Assembly (NCBI GenBank): GCA_963693315.1
Contig: OY856186.1
Location: forward strand, 237,381,058-237,445,057
Direction of reading: 5' to 3'
Length of the DNA: 64,000 nt
Source of the DNA: Diogma glabrata
Taxonomy: Eukaryota > Arthropoda > Insecta > Diptera > Cylindrotomidae
Of this stretch, positions 23,390 through 35,945 are shown in pieces. The first letter of the stretch is position 1. Each line of letters begins with the position of its first letter. Both the position numbers and the translations under genes were made by a program. Under the pieces are notes generated by a model. The model was not told where the DNA came from, searched no databases, and was given only the letters and a program-made list of their open reading frames with translations.

Positions 23390-23535
23390 TAAATTGAACC
23401 CTCAAAATTTTAAAATCAACGTTCATAGAATTCTCAGAGAAATGGTAATTTGAATCGTGATCCTAGGTGGGATCGTTAGTAAGCGACTCGTTATTTTATA
23501 ATATATTATAATTAACACTAAACATGCCTAATTTA
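23390..23535 (+). repeat. LINE 3' relic, same family as 7955-9195
   Basis: The end-of-ORF string with AACGTTCATA.AATTCTCAGAGAA and the 3' leader TTATAATTAACACTAAACATGCCTAA match 9040-9170. No A tail remains. Confidence 0.75.
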
Positions 23536-24440
23536 TGCCTAGATTACCCGGGAGGACAAAGAAGGTCAAGAGCTCAAAAGCACGGTAAAGAAAAATCGTT
23601 GCAAAAGAGCTGCTGACAACAGTCGTCAAAAATTTTGTTCATCAATAATTCTGCGATGTCAAAATTTCCATCCACCATCCAAATTTTTATTTTATATTTT
23701 ACTTAAGTGAGTGATAAGTTTCATTGCAGTAACGTTGAGTTCATCTACATTACGAAATGTCCAACAACTTATGCCGCAACTAGACATTTCAGGTGAAAAA
23801 ACGATGAGAGTAGTATATAACGTGGTTTTTAATGACTTGTAACTCCGTTGTGCTCCATCGTTTTAAATACATTTCTTTTGTTTTAAGAAAATTTGTGAAG
23901 AATGAAGGACAGTTAGAGTGATTAACAATGAGTTGTTGGTATGAGTAGATATCAGCAAGGATTTGACGGTTGTGTTTTTGTTTGTTTGTTTATATGTAAT
24001 ATTTGATGAGCTGTTTGAATTTACTTTGTCCTGGTTCTAAAATTTAAATTTTTTTCAAAGGTAAAAACCGTTTATGCACTTTCGTAAATTTACATCTAGA
24101 AGGCCAAAGATTATCTTACCCAAGCAATTCAACAGACTAGCTATAATTAGTTACTTCTTGGTTTTTTTTCTTTGACTTTATCAGCTTTTCCTGCATTCAG
24201 ATATAAACGAACTCTAGCAGTTCCTTAGCTTACCATCCACATTTGGGGAGCTCAAAGAGCTGCTTTACTCCATGAAAAAAGTATTTTCAATCATGAGGTC
24301 TAGTTGCTGGTACGTTTGTGCTTGAACGGCTACATAGTAGCAAAAAGCGAGAACACTGTTTTCAGTGTTGTGCAAATTTTATACCAAAAGGAGCTTAAGT
24401 AATTCTTACCATGTACTGAACTATGTCTTACATATTCTAT
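23536..24440. other. Non-coding, nothing recognised
   Basis: No open frame or repeat boundary seen. Confidence 0.4.
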
Positions 24441-24449
24441 AATATATGT

Positions 24450-25255
24450 AACGAATGAAAAGTTTGTAAGAAATGTTAAGAATGTAAAACATGTAAAGAA
24501 TTTAAAGAATTTGAAATATGTAAAATGTAAAGAATGTAAAGAATGTAAAGAGCGTAAAGAATGTAAAGAATGTAAAGCATGTAAAGAATGTAAAGAGTGT
24601 AAAAAATGTAAAGAATGTAAAGTGTGTAAGGAATGGACAGAATGTAAAGAATTTAAAGAATGTTAAGAATGAAAAGAATGTGAAGAATGTAAAGAATGTA
24701 AAGGTTGTAAAAACTGTAAAGCATGTAAAGAATGTAGGGAATGTAAAGAATGTAAAGAATGTAAAGAATGTCAAGAATTTAAAGAATGTAAAGAATGTAA
24801 AGAATGTAAAGAATGTAAAGAAAGCAAAGAATGTTAAAATTGTAAAGAATGTAAAGAATGTAAAGAATGTGAAGAATGTGAAGAATGTAAAGCATGTAAA
24901 GAATGTACAGAATGTAAAGAATGTACAGAATGTAAAGAATGTAAAGCATCTAAAGAATGTAAAGAATTTCAAGAATGCAAAGAATGTAAAGAATGTAAAG
25001 CATGTAATGCATGTAAAGCATGTAATGAATGTTAAGAATGTATTATAGAATGTAATGAATATAAAGAATGTAAAGTTTGTAGAGAATGCAAAAGAATGTA
25101 AAGAATGTAAAGAATGTAAAGAAAGTAAAGAATGTAAAGAATGTAAAGAATGTAAAGAATGTAAAGAATGTAAAGAATGTAAAGAATGTAAAAAATGTAA
25201 AGAATGTAAACATTCAAAAGAAAAAACAGTAAAGAGTGTAAAAAAATGTAACAAT
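24450..25255. repeat. 9-bp satellite, unit AAAGAATGT
   Basis: About 800 bp, roughly 85-90 imperfect copies. Because 9 is a multiple of three, frames stay open on both strands: plus K-N-V or K-E-C repeats, minus L-H-S or F-T-F repeats. These translations are repeat artefacts, not genes. Confidence 0.95.
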
Positions 25256-26560
25256 ATGTCTGGTTAGCCTTTAATTAAATAAGCCTTTAATTAATATATT
25301 CTAAAAAAGACCAAAAATATTATGTTTTGATAGAAGTTCTACGGTTGCTTCATCAGATGAAATTTACCATAATAACGAGTGTTTATGTCTATCATACAAG
25401 TAAATGGTGGAAAAAATAGAAAAACTTGTAGACTTTTGCCTTTGTGCTCCATTAATAAAACTGTATTTAATTTTTATTTTTAATTTTAATTCTTTTACAT
25501 ATTTCACTAACTATTTTTTTCTTCCTACAGCTGATGTGCGCCGTTTTTAGAACATATGTTTTCTTTAAATCAAGGTAAGAATAAACCCATAAAACTCTTT
25601 AGAAATTTTTTAATAACTCATTAATCGAAATTCGAATACTTATCATAAAAATTCACTCTATCATGAAAATCATAATAAATTTTCCATTAAAAAAATTGAT
25701 TTAAATTAAACAGGATAATCGTCAAACGTAAATAACAAAAAGTAGTTTATTGGTCCAAATAAATAAACAAAACGAAAATATATGCGTTTTCAAGAAAAAT
25801 TCTAATAAATTTTCTAAATTTCCTTGTGTGTTTATCATTATTTTCGATTTTCCAAATCCATGAACAAATGATTTTACTTATGAATTTTCTTTTGTTTGTT
25901 ATAACCAAATTTCTGTTCATTCTTGTCAATTTTTATTTTATCAAAATGACAAGAAAATATAAGCAGCAGTCACGAGCAAGAAAAAAAAATGAAGAAAAAG
26001 GGGTTTGAAAAATCCAAATAAATAATTCTTGTATTTGTATTTTATTATTTAAAAAATTTTCGGTTGTTATTTCGTTGTTGTATGCTATGTTACTGCTTTG
26101 TGTGATAAAGAGAACAAAAATGGAAAGCTTTTCGATTTCATATTAAAGTGATTTAGGTTTTAAGCTATTTTATATATCGGAGAGAGAGAAAATAATCTAA
26201 TTTCAAATTGAAAGGTTATATGTAAAGGATATGAAAAGGTTAAATTGATATTAGATGTAGCACAGAATGGATTTATGAAATTTGTTATCTGTATTTTGGT
26301 AGATTATTTTGAAGAGAAGCAAAACATTGTGATCTTTTTTAGCCTTATTTGGTGTAGGATAATACGTTTTCCATGCATCACATATTCTAAGAAATAAGAG
26401 ATTACTAGAGTACACACGTTTAGAACATCACTCACCCTTTGAGAATAACCCACAAATATCAAAAATTGTTCATGATAATTCAAGACTGTAAAACAGTAAA
26501 ATAAGTGTTAATTTATATTAAATAAGATCGGGCCAAAATGGGGTTTTCTTCTGGACGTTA
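25256..26560. other. Non-coding, contains a candidate micro-exon
   Basis: Mostly AT-rich. See 25531-25574 for the one splice-flanked segment. Two overlapping short frames on opposite strands (25747-26008) look like chance. Confidence 0.4.
25531..25574 (+). other. Candidate 44-nt host micro-exon
   Basis: Preceded by a pyrimidine-rich tract ending TTCTTCCTACAG and followed by CAAG|GTAAGA, a near-consensus acceptor and donor around 44 bases of higher GC. One of the three frames is open (L-M-C-A-V-F-R-T-Y-V-F-F-K-S). No partner exon is visible in the window, so the gene cannot be named and the exon may be chance. Confidence 0.3.
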
Positions 26561-27400
26561 ACAGAATTTTCAATAGTTTAATCCTTTTTCGATCACTTGT
26601 ACAGTTACAATTAGTAAGCTTTTTCTTGGTACACATATCCCATCAATTGTGGTATTTCCAAGGCTATCCTTGTTGAGAGCCTTCCTGACCAATCCAAATG
26701 AATTGTTGTTGACCGTTTCTTCAATGCCTGGAAAGTCACATACCGTCATACATACAACGTACACACATATAACGTGTTGACTATCTTGCAACGGCAATCT
26801 TACCGAAGTAATATTGTGTATAAGACTGTCGATTACCTTTTTTATGGCTTATAACATAAATAATGTTAAACTGATAGGTTTATTAACTTTAGTTGGGTGA
26901 AATTATAATTTCCCATTTTTGAATGATTTCGTGGTCCCAGTCTTTTGACATTAGAACCTCCAATGATTTTTTGACTTTGACACAATCTTCTGCTTTTATA
27001 CTGGCCTTGCGATAGTTTTGTGAGAAGATTCCCATTCGTATTGTTTTTGGTGCACCTGCTTAGCTTGTGCCCAACTCTTTATGGTGATGATCACTAATGC
27101 TAACGAGGCTGTATATACTAGCCTTCTCATTGCTATTTTTTGAGCCCGCTTCTAATTGTTCTCTAACTTTTCACCCTTAAGTAACAGAGGGCTACTAAGA
27201 AAAGGTAAAAAAGCATTTATTTTACTTTTAGCAAAGTGTTTGGACAGTAGGCTTTGAGAGGAATTGAGATGTTTTTTTGATCGACCCCTTGTCAGGCCTA
27301 TCCTCGTCATTCGTCCCAATACTCTACTGATCCAAATCCTGATAGATTGTTTAATTATCGCAAACATGTGCGGAAACTCTTTCACTACGTAAAAAACGAC
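26561..27400 (-). other. Two unrecognised minus-strand open frames
   Basis: Frames at 26797-26570 (75 codons; contains V-P-R-K-S-L-L-I-V-T-V-Q-V) and 27385-27152 (77 codons) stand in less AT-rich DNA than the surroundings, which suggests worn coding sequence of a transposon. No domain recognised. Confidence 0.3.
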
Positions 27401-27639
27401 GAGAAGGTGACTACTGTTGTGAAGCTGTACCTTTGTAAACCACTGTAGGTATTCATGTTAAAGTACTGAAAATTATTTTTCGATTACTTCGACTTGATGA
27501 GCAGGAGCTAATCTCAACACACAAAATAATAATTTTTTCCAGAGTTATTCCCACCGCATCTTGTGAGGTGTAATCAAACTCTCTTTCTCACAATCACAGA
27601 AACATATAAAATAATTTTAATATGAGCTAAAATTTTTGG

Positions 27640-28520
27640 TTGGTAGACATCTTCGTCACCACAGACGAAGTGGCTGTTGTGTGGTGCAAACCTTAGGCTT
27701 GTGGTTTTCAGCTTCCAATTTGATATGATTAGTCCCATATGGAATATATCGTCGCTTTAATAATGAAACAACGTATTCGCAAAAGTGTAGTTTCGAGATA
27801 ATTGGGTTTAAAGATTTTTCGATTTTCTGATTTTCGTAAACTCGGCAGCACAATTGAATGAATAAAGATATTGGAAAAAAATTTCTACCAATTAATCTTG
27901 ACTAATTTCCCCACAGCATATTAAAATTTCACATTAGTACCTGCTGGCTTTTCTACCTAAAAAGAGGTGAAAAGTCAATCAGGTACCTTATACGTTATTT
28001 CATATATCATATACGTTATTTCATTTTGCATGGAAGGACGATTAAGCCTAAAACTAATTATTATTGAAATAACACATAATATTCTTACAATTTTTTATTT
28101 ATATGAACCGGCATATCATGTAGTAATGAATGATGCTTATACAATATTTTAGATTTACCATTTCGTGTGGCGATCGTAATGTATGTAAAGTATACGACAC
28201 TGATTTTACCCAAGTTATTATTCTGTAGGAATTAAAATATCGTACATGCATTTACGCTGTTTCAATATTTAACCAAATTCAAATTTGCATGTACGTTAAT
28301 TAACAATATATTAATTTTCACCTCCAGTTAAAAAAAAATTGGAAAATGTTAAAATGCCACTTTATAGACATCCTTATGGGGAATGCAGCGCACCCATTAT
28401 ATAAAAACAACGTATATATGGCATACGTTATTTCATTATTAAGGCGACGATATGTTAAAACCAACAAAGACCATTTGTTTATTGTAATTTCAGGTGTCAC
28501 ACCCATACAGGTTTATTTCA
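27640..28520. repeat. Inverted pair of related short coding-like segments
   Basis: Minus strand at ~27785-27738 and plus strand at ~28415-28460 share ATACGTTNTTTCATTATTAA and then GCGACGATAT, and both translate to Y-V-[VI]-S-L-L-[KR]-R-R-Y. ATACGTTATTTCAT also occurs twice at 27989-28022. Probably a worn inverted repeat; family unknown. Confidence 0.45.
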
Positions 28521-29635
28521 TATCAAGAACGGAATTTTGCATTAGAAAGCATTTTTTCCCTAATGATAAGAATCTGATACATAAGCGATTAGGATACCAT
28601 TTTGATATTTCTAAGTAAAAATAGAATGTAGGCTTAAGAATAAAATTAATCTTCAAACAACAAATTTTATCTTCTTTTGGTTCCATGTTCCAGCTATTGG
28701 TACAATAATTGAAAGCACTCTATTATATACTCTACTTTTCAATTTTATTTAAATTGAGGATTGTTTTTGCCAAAAATGAATTAAATTCTTTTTTAATCTT
28801 TCTCAGTTCTTAGTAGTTTCAGTAATAGCCTTACAATCATAGACAAATTGTTATTAAACCGAAATTTTTCGGAAAATCTGTCAATTTTATGATATTCCCG
28901 GTAAAAAAAGCATTTCTTCAGCAAGTTACTCATTGAAATTTCCAGAACAATATCAAATGTACAAACCAGCAATACAAAAAAATAAAAGAATTATACCCAC
29001 ATTCTGTTATACATATTTCCAAATTTATGATCGAATTTCATTTTATATTCAAATTTTCCATATTTATGTTTTATCCATAAACACTATTTTATGTGAAATA
29101 CAAATAACAAAATTTTACATATATATACAATTTTTTTCCCTTCAACAAATCTATAGAGAATTGGATACTAAAAAAATATCATATAAATTTAATTTTTTTT
29201 TTATTCTGCAATAGATAAAAAAGTCATACACCAAAAAAATTGAATATGTATTCAAAATATATTTTTTCTTGTTTCGCGTCATATATGTGCCAACTTCTTA
29301 TAAAACGCCTAACTCTTCCTTACTTGCTCCGGCAAAAACGAAGTTGATTGTGTTTGGAGAGATAGATGTAAATGATCTCAAAAATATAAAACATAACAAA
29401 TATACATACTTCGGTACACAAAGATTATATGTGTGATACCTTACGTGAAATGACATAAGCCGATGAAATATATTTCATATAAGAATAAAATGAAAATTTT
29501 TATACTCTGTTATCTTGAGCGTATGAAGCTTTGTATCATTCAAATATGAATTTTCTTTAAAGTGAGGGAAAACACTAATTCCGTTTATTTGAAGAACGGG
29601 TAGTTATAATTACAATGATTGTTCGTAAATTTTAT
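28521..29635. other. AT-rich non-coding stretch
   Basis: Open frame 28933-29214 is Phe/Ile/Tyr-rich with no domain. Nothing else seen. Confidence 0.4.
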
Positions 29636-29745
29636 AGTTGACATGGTATCTTCGGATATTCAAAGAGTCTAAATAATGAATATTTCATATTTAGTGTGCT
29701 AAACATGTCTAACTAATTAATAAAAAAAAACAAAAAAAAATAAAT
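29636..29745 (+). repeat. LINE 3' end with A-rich tail, family of 7955-9195
   Basis: TTGACATGGTATCTTCGGATATTCA matches 9097-9121, followed by the TGCTAAACATG.CTAACT leader end and an A-rich tail at 29720-29742. Strongly 5'-truncated. Confidence 0.8.
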
Positions 29746-29866
29746 AGGCCAATAGCTAAAATGTCGTTCTTTGTTAAAGTTACAACTCGCAATTACAAAC
29801 TGAATTTTCAAAACCAGTTTTTGATGATTTTTGTTTGAAATATACTGATTTAAAAAAACCAAAAAC

Positions 29867-30318
29867 AACAAAAACCTTGGTGCGACCTTTTCTTAATATG
29901 ACAATAAAGCCAACCGCATAGTGACTATGGTTGACTCATAATAAACATTATATTGAAATAACCAATGATTAAATAGTAATCTTAAATGAATATCAATGAA
30001 TGTTAAAATTCAGTACGAAAAGAAATTTATTGATAATGTTATTTCATAGTCATCGTTATATTGTTATAGTTGCCATTTGCTAGATATTCTTACAGCAAAT
30101 CATGTCTTATATAAAATTAAGCATACCGTAATAATATAAAGGGAATTTCAAATAGATTACTATACTTCAGGAAAATTGTAGAAAATATGATACTGACTTA
30201 ATTAATATAATTAGAAGTCCACTGTTGAATTCATCGGCTTTTCACAGTCGTCTGAAAATAGACCTTAGGAATGACATTATTAAATTAATTGAGAAAAGGT
30301 CGCGCCAAGGTTTTTGTT
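29867..30318. mobile_element. MITE with ~30-bp inverted ends
   Basis: Ends AACAAAAACCTTGGTGCGACC...GGTCGCGCCAAGGTTTTTGTT pair over about 30 bases with two mismatches. 452 bp, non-coding. No convincing target duplication, so the superfamily is open. Confidence 0.75.
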
Positions 30319-31366
30319 CAAGAAATATGTAAGTGAAAGTGAGCGGTTTTTTATAGAAAAAAAAAATAAATTATATTTCCTCTGCTTAAATAAATGTTAA
30401 TATATGTGCATATTTATTATATATTTTAGAATTATGATATGTAGTTCTAGAGTATTATTTAAATTATATAATATAGCTAGATGTTTAGAAAACAAAATGC
30501 CATTAAGAAATTTTATAACTAGTGCTTTATGATTTGAGAAGTTTTTGTAAAGAATAAGATACAAGAATTTATTTGTTATAGTTAAAATGATTGTTTCAAG
30601 CTAAAGAAAAACAAGGCGCGGCTTTTTTACAGCCTTTTGGTTGTTTTTGCGACGATTTGACTGTTTTTTGTAAAGTTATAATATAATATGGGAGAATCAA
30701 ATTATTATTATCCATATAAAATGTTTTCTACAGAGAACTTTACTCTCGATTTTTTATCAATCTAGGACCTAGGTGCAATATTTTAAAAAATAAGAGTATC
30801 GTTTTTATGTAAACAGGTCTCAACTCATGACATGAACAACTCATGAAAAAGTAAAAGAAATATTCGAAAATAAGTCTAAAGCAATGCATTCGAAAATTAA
30901 TAAAATTATTACACACAACGGAAACACACACATAAAAACTATAGTCTTTGACTAATAATTTAAAAAATTAACATAACAATTTTATAAAAGTTCTTGAGAA
31001 TAGCATAAAAGCTTAAATCGATTGTTATTTACTCTAAATAAATAATAAACAAAAAAAATTTGTGCGAAAAAAGATGTGAAATTAAGTGTTTCGCAATTAA
31101 ACAATTTTTTTAAAAATTCTTGATTATGTTCAGCCAAGTACCATTGGTGTCTTCCATAAACATTATAGTCTATGATTGACTGAAAGTTTTAAAAAAATTT
31201 AGTTTTTACGGTTATATATCACCTCAATCTCGAAATCGACACATATTTGTCATTTTCGCCTTATCTTACCACATAAATATACGTAAATACATATATTTTC
31301 ATTTTCAGTGAGAAAGTCGTTGTGAATAATGGATAATAAACAATCAAGTCCTCACCATAAGGGTTT
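30319..31366. other. AT-rich non-coding stretch
   Basis: No gene or repeat edge seen. Confidence 0.45.
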
Positions 31367-32730
31367 TGTTCTATTTTTTCAAAGTACGGAACCCTTAAAA
31401 TAATAATAGCCGTATTTTATTTGCCAAATTACACTAACAATTTCATTTATCGAAATCCAAATCCAAATCTGACAAAATAGTTGGTTTTGAAAAGTAAGAA
31501 TTGTATTTTAGTTCGCGTACTCAAAACGTAATTCGCTATCTATCATTGTTTATTTCTAAAAGTTGTCATAATTTCAAAATTTTGAAGTTTTGACAATATA
31601 GTAGTATTTATTAATAAAAATGTAAGTAAATTAGTATAAGTATAAGTAATGTAAGTATATTAACACGCAGAACTATCAAATTATAACAATAATTAAAAAA
31701 TTAAATAAATAAGTTTGCTGATTTTTATATTTTTTATTTACTAGTACTACCAACCTCCAGAAAAGACTTGATATCCAAATCGAATTCTATGGTTCATTTT
31801 ATTTGAAAATTGCGTATTGACAGTTCAATCCGAATTTCGATTGGGCAAATAAAATACTACTAATAAAATTTTCTCAAATTCTTTTCTTTATATCTCATAA
31901 AGCTTAAAAACACAAAATTTTAAAGCCTACTAAATTATTTTTTAATCTCATCACTTCAAAATAACTACCAACGTTCTAAAATAAAATGACATAAAAATTA
32001 AAATTTATTATCGATATAACATTTGTTGGGTTCTCTCAGATAACAAATTTACATAATAGACCAAATACATGTTTTCACAACATCGTTTTCTTAACACATC
32101 AATAATAGGTCTTTTTACTGAAAGCATATTCTAAATATATTTTTTTTTTTTCTAATACCTTTATAATTACCAACTTCCATTTAATATATTAATAAAACAT
32201 TTGATGGGTTTTCTGGATACAAACATAACAAATATTTTTATCGAAAACAACTATATGTTTGCAAACTAATCTGGGTTCGTGTTTAAGTTTTTTAACTGTT
32301 GCTAAATATTACCAATATTGAGGGATAATAAATTTAAATTCGCATAATTTTGTGTTTTTCAATTCTGTACATTTGCTTGGTTTTTGAAAATTCGCCAAAA
32401 TGATACTAAGTTACTACATTCATATCAATGCTACCAACGTGGTATAAAAATTTGTAAAAACATTTTCATTTTACTAAAAGTTTGGGAAAGCAAAATTTTG
32501 ATTTTATAAACTTTCAGAAAAAAGCATGAATGCTGACTTTTTTTTTACTAATGAGAAACATATAGTTAAATAAGATATACTTTTATTGATAACTTTGAAT
32601 GCAGTTGTAGAAAAAATGCAAATTATTCGAAATGAAAATTTTAACCTTTAAAACCTATTCGGTGCACAGTATATATACTAGTAGTGTCTTTCAAAACATG
32701 GCGCGCAAGACACTACCGCGTCTCTTGATC
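31367..32730 (+). repeat. Direct repeat copy A (interrupted by a MITE)
   Basis: Matches 34049-34959 from GTTCTATT.TTT..AAAGTACGGAAC through to the TACCGCGTCTCTTGA end, at roughly 90% identity by eye, once the MITE at 31407-31862 is removed. Non-coding. Shared landmarks are CAACGTT.TAAAATAAAATGA, CATTTGTTGGGTTCTCTCAG and GTATATATACTAGTAG. Confidence 0.88.
31407..31862. mobile_element. MITE within direct repeat copy A
   Basis: Inverted ends TAGCCGTATTTTATTTGCC and (other end, inverted) TAGTAGTATTTTATTTGCC; likely 4-bp duplication ATAA (31403-31406, 31863-31866). Copy B has no such insert at the matching place (about 34083), which acts as an empty site. 456 bp, non-coding. Confidence 0.8.
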
Positions 32731-34048
32731 CCCAAATCCAAAGATAAACAATAACAATTACCATACGGATAAATCTCCGAATAAATTTTAAATTTTTCGA
32801 AAATTGAAAACTGAAATCAACTGATTTTGCTTGTTTTGGTTGGTTGTTATGTTGGTTGTCTTCCAATTTTTCTTAAAATACATTTTTGTATATTATATAT
32901 TTTGATTCGCCTAAATGACTTCTAAAATAACTATTAACGTCATATATAGAGTACAGAATTATAAATCAAAAGGTTAAATAAAAATGAGTATATAATAAAA
33001 ATTTTGAGTGTGGTTTACAAATACAATGAAATAGATAGATAATTTGTAATTTGATATAATCTGTAAAAATTTGAATATAATCATCTTTATATGATGAATG
33101 AGCAATTATGTATATGAAAACAATATATGTGTGTGTGGTTTTGGTGTACACATGAATTGTGTAACTTATATATAAAAAAGTTCTTCCTTCGTTCACATGA
33201 ATTTGTGTAACTTATTTATAAAAATATTTAAAATTTTTCAATTTTTTCTTATGTAAAGGCAGCGCTGCAGGCAAAAAGGAGGCTTTTGACGAAACAAGTG
33301 TCGAAGATTTTTAAACCACAAACTTTTGTTTGTTTTTATTAAAGTATTTTATCTTTTTATCCTAAAATCTAAACAAAAAAAATCAAAATAATTTTTTAAC
33401 AACACGTTAGGAATAACAAACGAAGCAAATTATTCATACACAAATCTGACAAAACTAGAAATTTTCGACGTTATTAAATTAATATCATATCATGGTCAAT
33501 CATTATTTACAAATGGTTAATTAATTGTTAATTAGTTGCTACTTTATAGAAGCAAATGAACATGGTTGTTAAATCGACGGGTCAAGAATATGAAGGATCA
33601 TTACATAAATTTCTTGTAAATGAAGATTAATTTAACATTTAACATTTTTTTATAACTTTCGGGTGTTACACTAGGTTTTTGTGAATAAAATTTTGTACTT
33701 TATATATTATAAGTTCCTTTTCTAAGTCAAATAAGCGTGGTCGTTAATTTGACTCGTCAAGAATTTGAAGATCGTGAGATCGATGCGCCCGGCGGCCCCC
33801 TGGGTATGGTGAAATACATTTTTATTTTATTTTTATAACTGTCGAGGGTTACACATAGGCTTTAAATTAATTATTAATATAATAGGTACTTTGTTTTTTA
33901 TAAATGTATAACACTCATATATAATTTCATTCATAATTTTGTGTTTTTTAAATTTAATTCAATGTACATTTGATTTGTTTTTGTTAGATCCACAAAATTA
34001 CTACTATACTTACTACATATTATTATATATATTATATCAGTGCTATTA
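32731..34048. other. Non-coding with a worn ~185-bp tandem duplication
   Basis: 33555-33715 and 33740-33900 share GGT.GTTAA.T.GAC..GTCAAGAAT.TGAAG and ATAACT.TCG.GGGTTACAC.TAGG. A short GC-rich island sits at 33780-33808. No gene seen. Confidence 0.5.
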
Positions 34049-34959
34049 GTGTTCTATTATTTTAAAGTACGGAACTCTTAAAATATTAATAAAAATTTCT
34101 CAAATTCTTTTCTTTATATTTCCAAGAATAAAAACACAAAATTTTAAGGCCTACTAAATTATTTTTGAATCTCATCACTTTAAAATAACTACCAACGTTT
34201 TAAAATAAAATGAAATAAAAATTAAAATTTATCATCGATATAACATTTGTTGGGTTCTCTCAGATAACAAATTAACATAACCAAACATATGTTTACACAA
34301 CTTCGTTTTCTTAACACATCAATAATAGGTCTTTTTACTGAAAGCATATTCTTAATACATATATTCATTTTTCTAATATCTTTATAATTACCAACTTCCA
34401 TTTAATATATTAATAAAACATTTGATGGGTTTCCTGGGTTTCCACAGAAACATAACAAATAAAAAATATTTGTTCGAAAACAACTACACGTTTGCAAACT
34501 AATATGGGTTCGTGTTTAAGTTTTTTAACTGTTTTAAATATTACCAATATCGAGGGATAATAAATTTCAATTCGCATAATTTTGTGTTTTGCAATTCTGT
34601 ACATTTGGTTTGCTTTTGAAAATTCGCCAAAATGATACTAAATTACTACATATTCCAATGTTACCAACGTGGTATAAAAATTTGTAAAAATGTTTTAATT
34701 TTACTAAAAGTTTGGGAAAGCAAAATTTTGATTTTATAAACTTTCATAAAAAAGCATGAATGCTGACTTTCTTTTTACTAATGAGAAACATATAGTTAAA
34801 TAATATATACTTTTATTGATAACTTTGAATGCAGTTGTAGAAAAAATGCAAATTATTCGAAATGAAAATTTTAACCTTTAAAACCTATTCGGTGCACAGT
34901 ATATATACTAGTAGTGTCTTTCAAACATGGCGCGCGAGATACTACCGCGTCTCTTGACC
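34049..34959 (+). repeat. Direct repeat copy B (no MITE)
   Basis: Second copy of 31367-32730 lacking the 456-bp insert; ends at TACCGCGTCTCTTGA. A 64-codon minus-strand frame within it is not conserved in copy A. Confidence 0.88.
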
Positions 34960-35420
34960 AAAATATTATAGTAACAATAACCAAAAACTTATCGGTTGGA
35001 ATTCTTTTTGCTGTTGATGTTCAAACGGGCTGTCAAGTGACAAGTCGTTAAAATGTTAATATTGAAGCTGTGCGTGAGATTATTGGCAAAAATCCAGTAC
35101 CATAAATCCAGGCTCGTACGAAAATTATCAAACATTTTATCCAACAACTCAAGCTTCTTTGCTCTCAATATCTAATGATCGATAGTTTGTAAACACAAAA
35201 ATTTACAGCGATATAAAAATGTTTAGTTCAAGTTAGTATGAGGACTAGAGTAAAACTGCAATTCTAGCACAAAATTTCGGTCTTAACACTTGGTTTTAAA
35301 AATAACATCAGTTGAAACTGCGATCTCAATAAATTATCGATTGAATCACAAACTGCTATCAACTCAATTTGAAAGAACATTTCAACAACATTTCAACATA
35401 GCTTGATCAACTGATTTATA

Positions 35421-35815
35421 CGGTATACGATATACCGATATACTAAATTACAGAAAAATGAGACTGTTTCTAGAGTTATCCACTCCTGGTTACACCCAAG
35501 AAGTAGAATGACGGTAATCAAAAGTGTCAATTAGTTCACGAGCAGCGTCGAGCCATAGAAAAAAACACATATAATAAATACTAGTAAAATTTTACATTTT
35601 TTGAACACCAAAACAAAAGATTTAGTATTTTACTCAAAACATACTCAAATTAAAATTACAGAGAGGCGTTTTGTTCTTTATACTATGGTTCGACGATAAT
35701 CGTTGACGACCGTGCGCTTTTGATTACTAGCAATAAATTTCTTGGGTGCAACCAGTATAGGACAACTCCAGAAACAGACTTGTTTTTCAGTAATTTAGTT
35801 TATCGGTATACCGAT
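35421..35815. mobile_element. MITE copy 1, ~75-bp inverted ends
   Basis: Ends with TATACCGATA.ACTAAATTAC and inward to GTTACACCCAAGAA pair over ~75-80 bases with mismatches. Interior is non-coding and includes ACTATGGTTCGACG. Its sister lies at 35946. Confidence 0.82.
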
Positions 35816-35945
35816 TAACAGTCAGTCTAATTTCTTGAAGACTGTCTTGTTTGGGGAATAAGATAAAAGCGTGGAAGTCAGATTGAATTTTAAAAAATTA
35901 TTTGCAATTAATAACCGAAACATATTAAAGAACCGACTGTTTAAC

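Noticed and set aside
24502..25254. 250-codon minus-strand open frame of F-T-F and L-H-S repeats
   Set aside because: It is the shadow of a 9-bp tandem repeat; all frames are repetitive and no start context or domain supports a gene.
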